Assembly (NCBI RefSeq): GCF_000150955.2
Contig: NC_011692.1
Span: 447,740 to 511,739, forward strand
DNA: 64,000 nt
Direction of reading: 5' to 3'
Source: Phaeodactylum tricornutum CCAP 1055/1
Taxonomy: Eukaryota > Bacillariophyta > Bacillariophyceae > Surirellales > Neidiaceae
This document shows positions 61,840 to 64,000 of the stretch, in pieces. The stretch's first letter is position 1, and every line of letters starts with the position of its first letter. Made by a program: the position numbers and the translations under genes. Under the pieces are notes generated by a model. The model was not told the DNA's origin. It was given only the letters and a program-made list of their open reading frames with translations, and ran no database searches.

Positions 61840-62495
61840 CTAGAGCTTCCCCTTTCCTTCAACATTGTATTTCCCTTTGGACAAGGAGATAGGTGACGTG
61901 AAATTCGTCCGTGATTGCGGGGGCGGCATTGCAATTTGTTGCGGCAGATAGGAATCCATCTCGTCCTCGGAATCAGAAGGCGCTTCGTCCAAGTAACCTA
62001 TCAAGAGTTTTCCAATCAGACTACTTACGAAGTACGACGCAAAATTAGGCACTGTTGAGTGAAAGCAACCAGTATTTGCTCTATATCTATCTCCACTTAC
62101 CCGTCTTCATTGACCCAGCGATGGTATTTGTCGTAAAGATTAGTCGCATCCTTTCCAAGAGCCTGTTTGAGAATGTTCTCGCCGCCAGGATGATAGGCTA
62201 GATACGGCGAGACGAAGTACACTTTTCCTCTCAACACAATCCAACCATCATACATACTGTTGTGCCTTCCAATTTCTTCCCATTTAATTTTTCTCAGAGC
62301 CTTACCCTTTCGTTGAGCAAGGTCGTCAGAGGAGCGTAAGAGGCGGTTCCAGTCGGAAAGTCCGAAACCTCTCCGTACACCCACTTTTTGCCGAGACGAA
62401 GATCCTGCGTTGGGCGGTAGCCGTTGTGAAGCCAGCTGTTCTCTTGATGACGGAGGCATCGTGCTATCGTTCATTTTTCTGTTGTCATCGCTCAT
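61840..62495 (-). CDS. Cytochrome-b5-like haem-binding protein, splice frame problematic
   Basis: Exon 1 (62495-62101) encodes a disordered N-terminus and a cytochrome b5 domain (VYFVSPYLAYHPGGENILKQALGKDATNLYDKYHRWVNED), with HPGG and the second His (YHRW) as haem ligands, as in CYB5R4 and Irc21. Exon 2 (62051-61840) continues with PNFASYFVSSLIGKLLIGYLDE, equivalent to the segment after WVN in those proteins. The only GT-AG intron (62052-62100, 49 bp) joins the exons one base out of frame and would stop after WVNEDGA. Removing one G would restore about 201 residues. Haem-binding is clear; the end of the protein is not. Confidence 0.7.
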
Positions 62496-62916
62496 CTGAA
62501 GAATAATTGCGGAACAAGGTCCGAGGCTACTGACCTTGTTGCTTCAAGTGAAAAATCAAATACAAGCAGGTTTGCCTCACCTTTAGGAAGGAACGAGGCT
62601 ATAAGGTAAAGGGGGGTTCTTCGTATTGTTAGAATTGTGTGTGTAGCACACGAGACACTTCGGCATGTCATGACGCAGACGGTGCGTGTGTCATCCGTCG
62701 CTACTTTCCTTTGTCTGTGCAACTATGGAAGCCATTTGTTGGTTCTAGCAACATGGAGAGGATAACTACTCTAAGAAATACTGTGGGAGCTCTTTTCCAA
62801 CTTCTGGTTGGTAATCACTGATTGGAAAAGAGCATCTCGTAGGGCACTAACAGGCCAATGATTGTTCTAGGAATAGCATACTTTTATTAGTATTAGAAAA
62901 CTGCAACTATACCGGG
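62496..62916. other. Intergenic, nothing recognised
   Basis: It holds the promoter of the cytochrome-b5-like gene; no repeat or gene was seen. Confidence 0.35.
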
Positions 62917-64000
62917 CTAAAACGTGTCTGGGGGACCAAAGGATCGTAGATACGATAAAAGACGTAAAACAAAACTTATAAACTTGTCCCAACGATATAT
63001 GGATCTTGAACCCCCATATGCTTGTCGTAGGGTTTTTCTAGTCCCCCCCTCACATTGAGACCATGAACATAAACTTGCCGAAATGTGTCCCCTAAAAACC
63101 ACAATGGGAAAAAATAGGGATCCAAATAAAATAAAACTTCGACACAGCATGCAAAGACAAATATAATGCAAATGCAATTTGTCCCAACACTGAACCTGTT
63201 GAGAACGGGAAAGTTGGCAAACCCTTCTTGTAACATGAATCACCATAGGATACTTTGTATGATAGTAACACGGTCTCCCGCATGGTCAGCGTCAGCAAAA
63301 GCTATAATCTCCACCACCTTACCACGTGGTTCTGGAGCATTTGGTGGAATAGGCTCTTTTACATCACCGTAAAAGTCTGTCCAATCCGCATCATTGTTAA
63401 AGCTGTTGTCAATCACCGGATAAGAATTGTCAAATACCAATCAAGACTTGTGGTGAGATTTCAGATATCCGAAAATATGAAAAACTGCAGCTAGATGTCC
63501 TTCACGCGGCATTGCAAGAGAAGATGAGAGCATTGACACCTTGCACATTATATCAATGCAACCAATTTCAACTGCCCATCTCAAAACTCCTATCTGTGAC
63601 TGAAAATAGTTAGCATGTTCTGCATCCAACACAGGAGAAACATCAAGTTCTGGTCAATAATTTGAAGACATAGGTGACGCAATCTTTGTAGATAAATGTT
63701 TTCCAATTTCATCCAAATCCTTTTCAACATTTGCAACTGCCTGTTTCACATAATTTGTAGAACTCATTGACCATTGCTGTTTTGATGGATTATCAGGAAG
63801 CATAAAACATCCAAGATTTGCTCCCAAATATACCTCTGGCATCTTAATTGATTTGGGCTTGAGCTTGAAATGCATACCAATTGAATCCAGAATCTTCTTT
63901 GGATCTGTACTGATACATAGGAAATCATTGGTATAAATAAGCACATACTCATAGTATTTTGTACCATTGTGTTTCTGAGCTGGTCTAAGCCAAACATCTG
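62917..64000 (-). mobile_element. Decayed fragment of another Copia element (RT end and RNase H)
   Basis: The minus strand from 64000 to 63240 carries, in several frames, the Copia RT palm remnant LIYTNDFLCIS (normally YVDD), MPEVYLGANLG, a linker (REGHLAAVFHIFGYLKSH) and the RNase H start FADADHAGDRVT. After 63250 the match ends abruptly; 62917-63240 may be LTR-derived (TTGTCCCAAC occurs at 62984 and 63179) but the ends are not defined. It differs clearly from families A, B, C and X. The element continues beyond the window. Confidence 0.75.

Noticed and set aside
62984-63188. TTGTCCCAAC repeated twice as LTR ends of the last Copia fragment
   Set aside because: No inverted ends or target duplication could be defined.
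1-64000. tRNA, rRNA and CRISPR arrays
   Set aside because: I looked for cloverleaf T-arm patterns, rRNA motifs and regularly spaced repeats and found none; the only tRNA-like sequence is the primer-binding site.

Overview
This window is nuclear DNA of a pennate diatom, very probably Phaeodactylum tricornutum. The evidence is two tandem fucoxanthin-chlorophyll a/c protein genes with the AAAFAP plastid-targeting motif, short GT-AG introns (49-119 bp), a stramenopile-type gene set, and abundant Copia-type (Ty1/copia, 'CoDi'-like) LTR retrotransposons. Gene names rest on protein motifs read by eye; no database search was run.

Layout. 1-6064: left-truncated Copia element (family A, minus strand), next to an older family-B remnant (6065-6834). 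7305-14856: a fucosyltransferase-superfamily-like gene split by a complete 5.67-kb Copia element (family C, 7769-13438, TSD CCACT). 15657-29319: dense host genes: CABLES-like cyclin-box protein, PHD-finger protein, two Lhcf genes, DUF4239-like membrane protein, splicing factor PHF5A/Rds3, TypA/BipA GTPase, and ribosomal protein P0 with an abrupt C-terminus. 29781-37480: a tyrosine-recombinase-like gene split in frame by a three-LTR, non-autonomous family-B array (31629-37226, TSD GCGAT). 37595-40768: two small genes and a 2.3-kb gene-free stretch whose core (about 39600-40140) is 28% G+C, a candidate centromere. 40769-48304: Stm1/SERBP1-like RGG protein, cardiolipin synthase, FkbM-type methyltransferase, a P-loop protein of unknown role, and a GNAT-PhzF fusion. 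48820-60180: a retrotransposon graveyard. An old family-A element carries a young non-autonomous LTR element (family X, 49985-55369, TSD CCAAC), a TIR DNA transposon (55763-57024) and a solo LTR of a further family (57160-57626, TSD CAGGA). 60962-62495: flavodoxin-like membrane protein and cytochrome-b5-like gene. 62917-64000: decayed fragment of another Copia family.

How the parts relate. Families A, B and X share a primer-binding site (GATTAACAGTCTTG) that matches the anticodon arm of a tRNA-Asn(GUU), a similar polypurine tract (ATGGGGAG) and LTR ends of the TGTYACGG type. B and X keep a Gag N-terminal region in long open frames but lack integrase and reverse transcriptase. They look like non-autonomous passengers of A-type elements. 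Two host genes have been broken by recent insertions whose target duplications and reading frames can still be read exactly.
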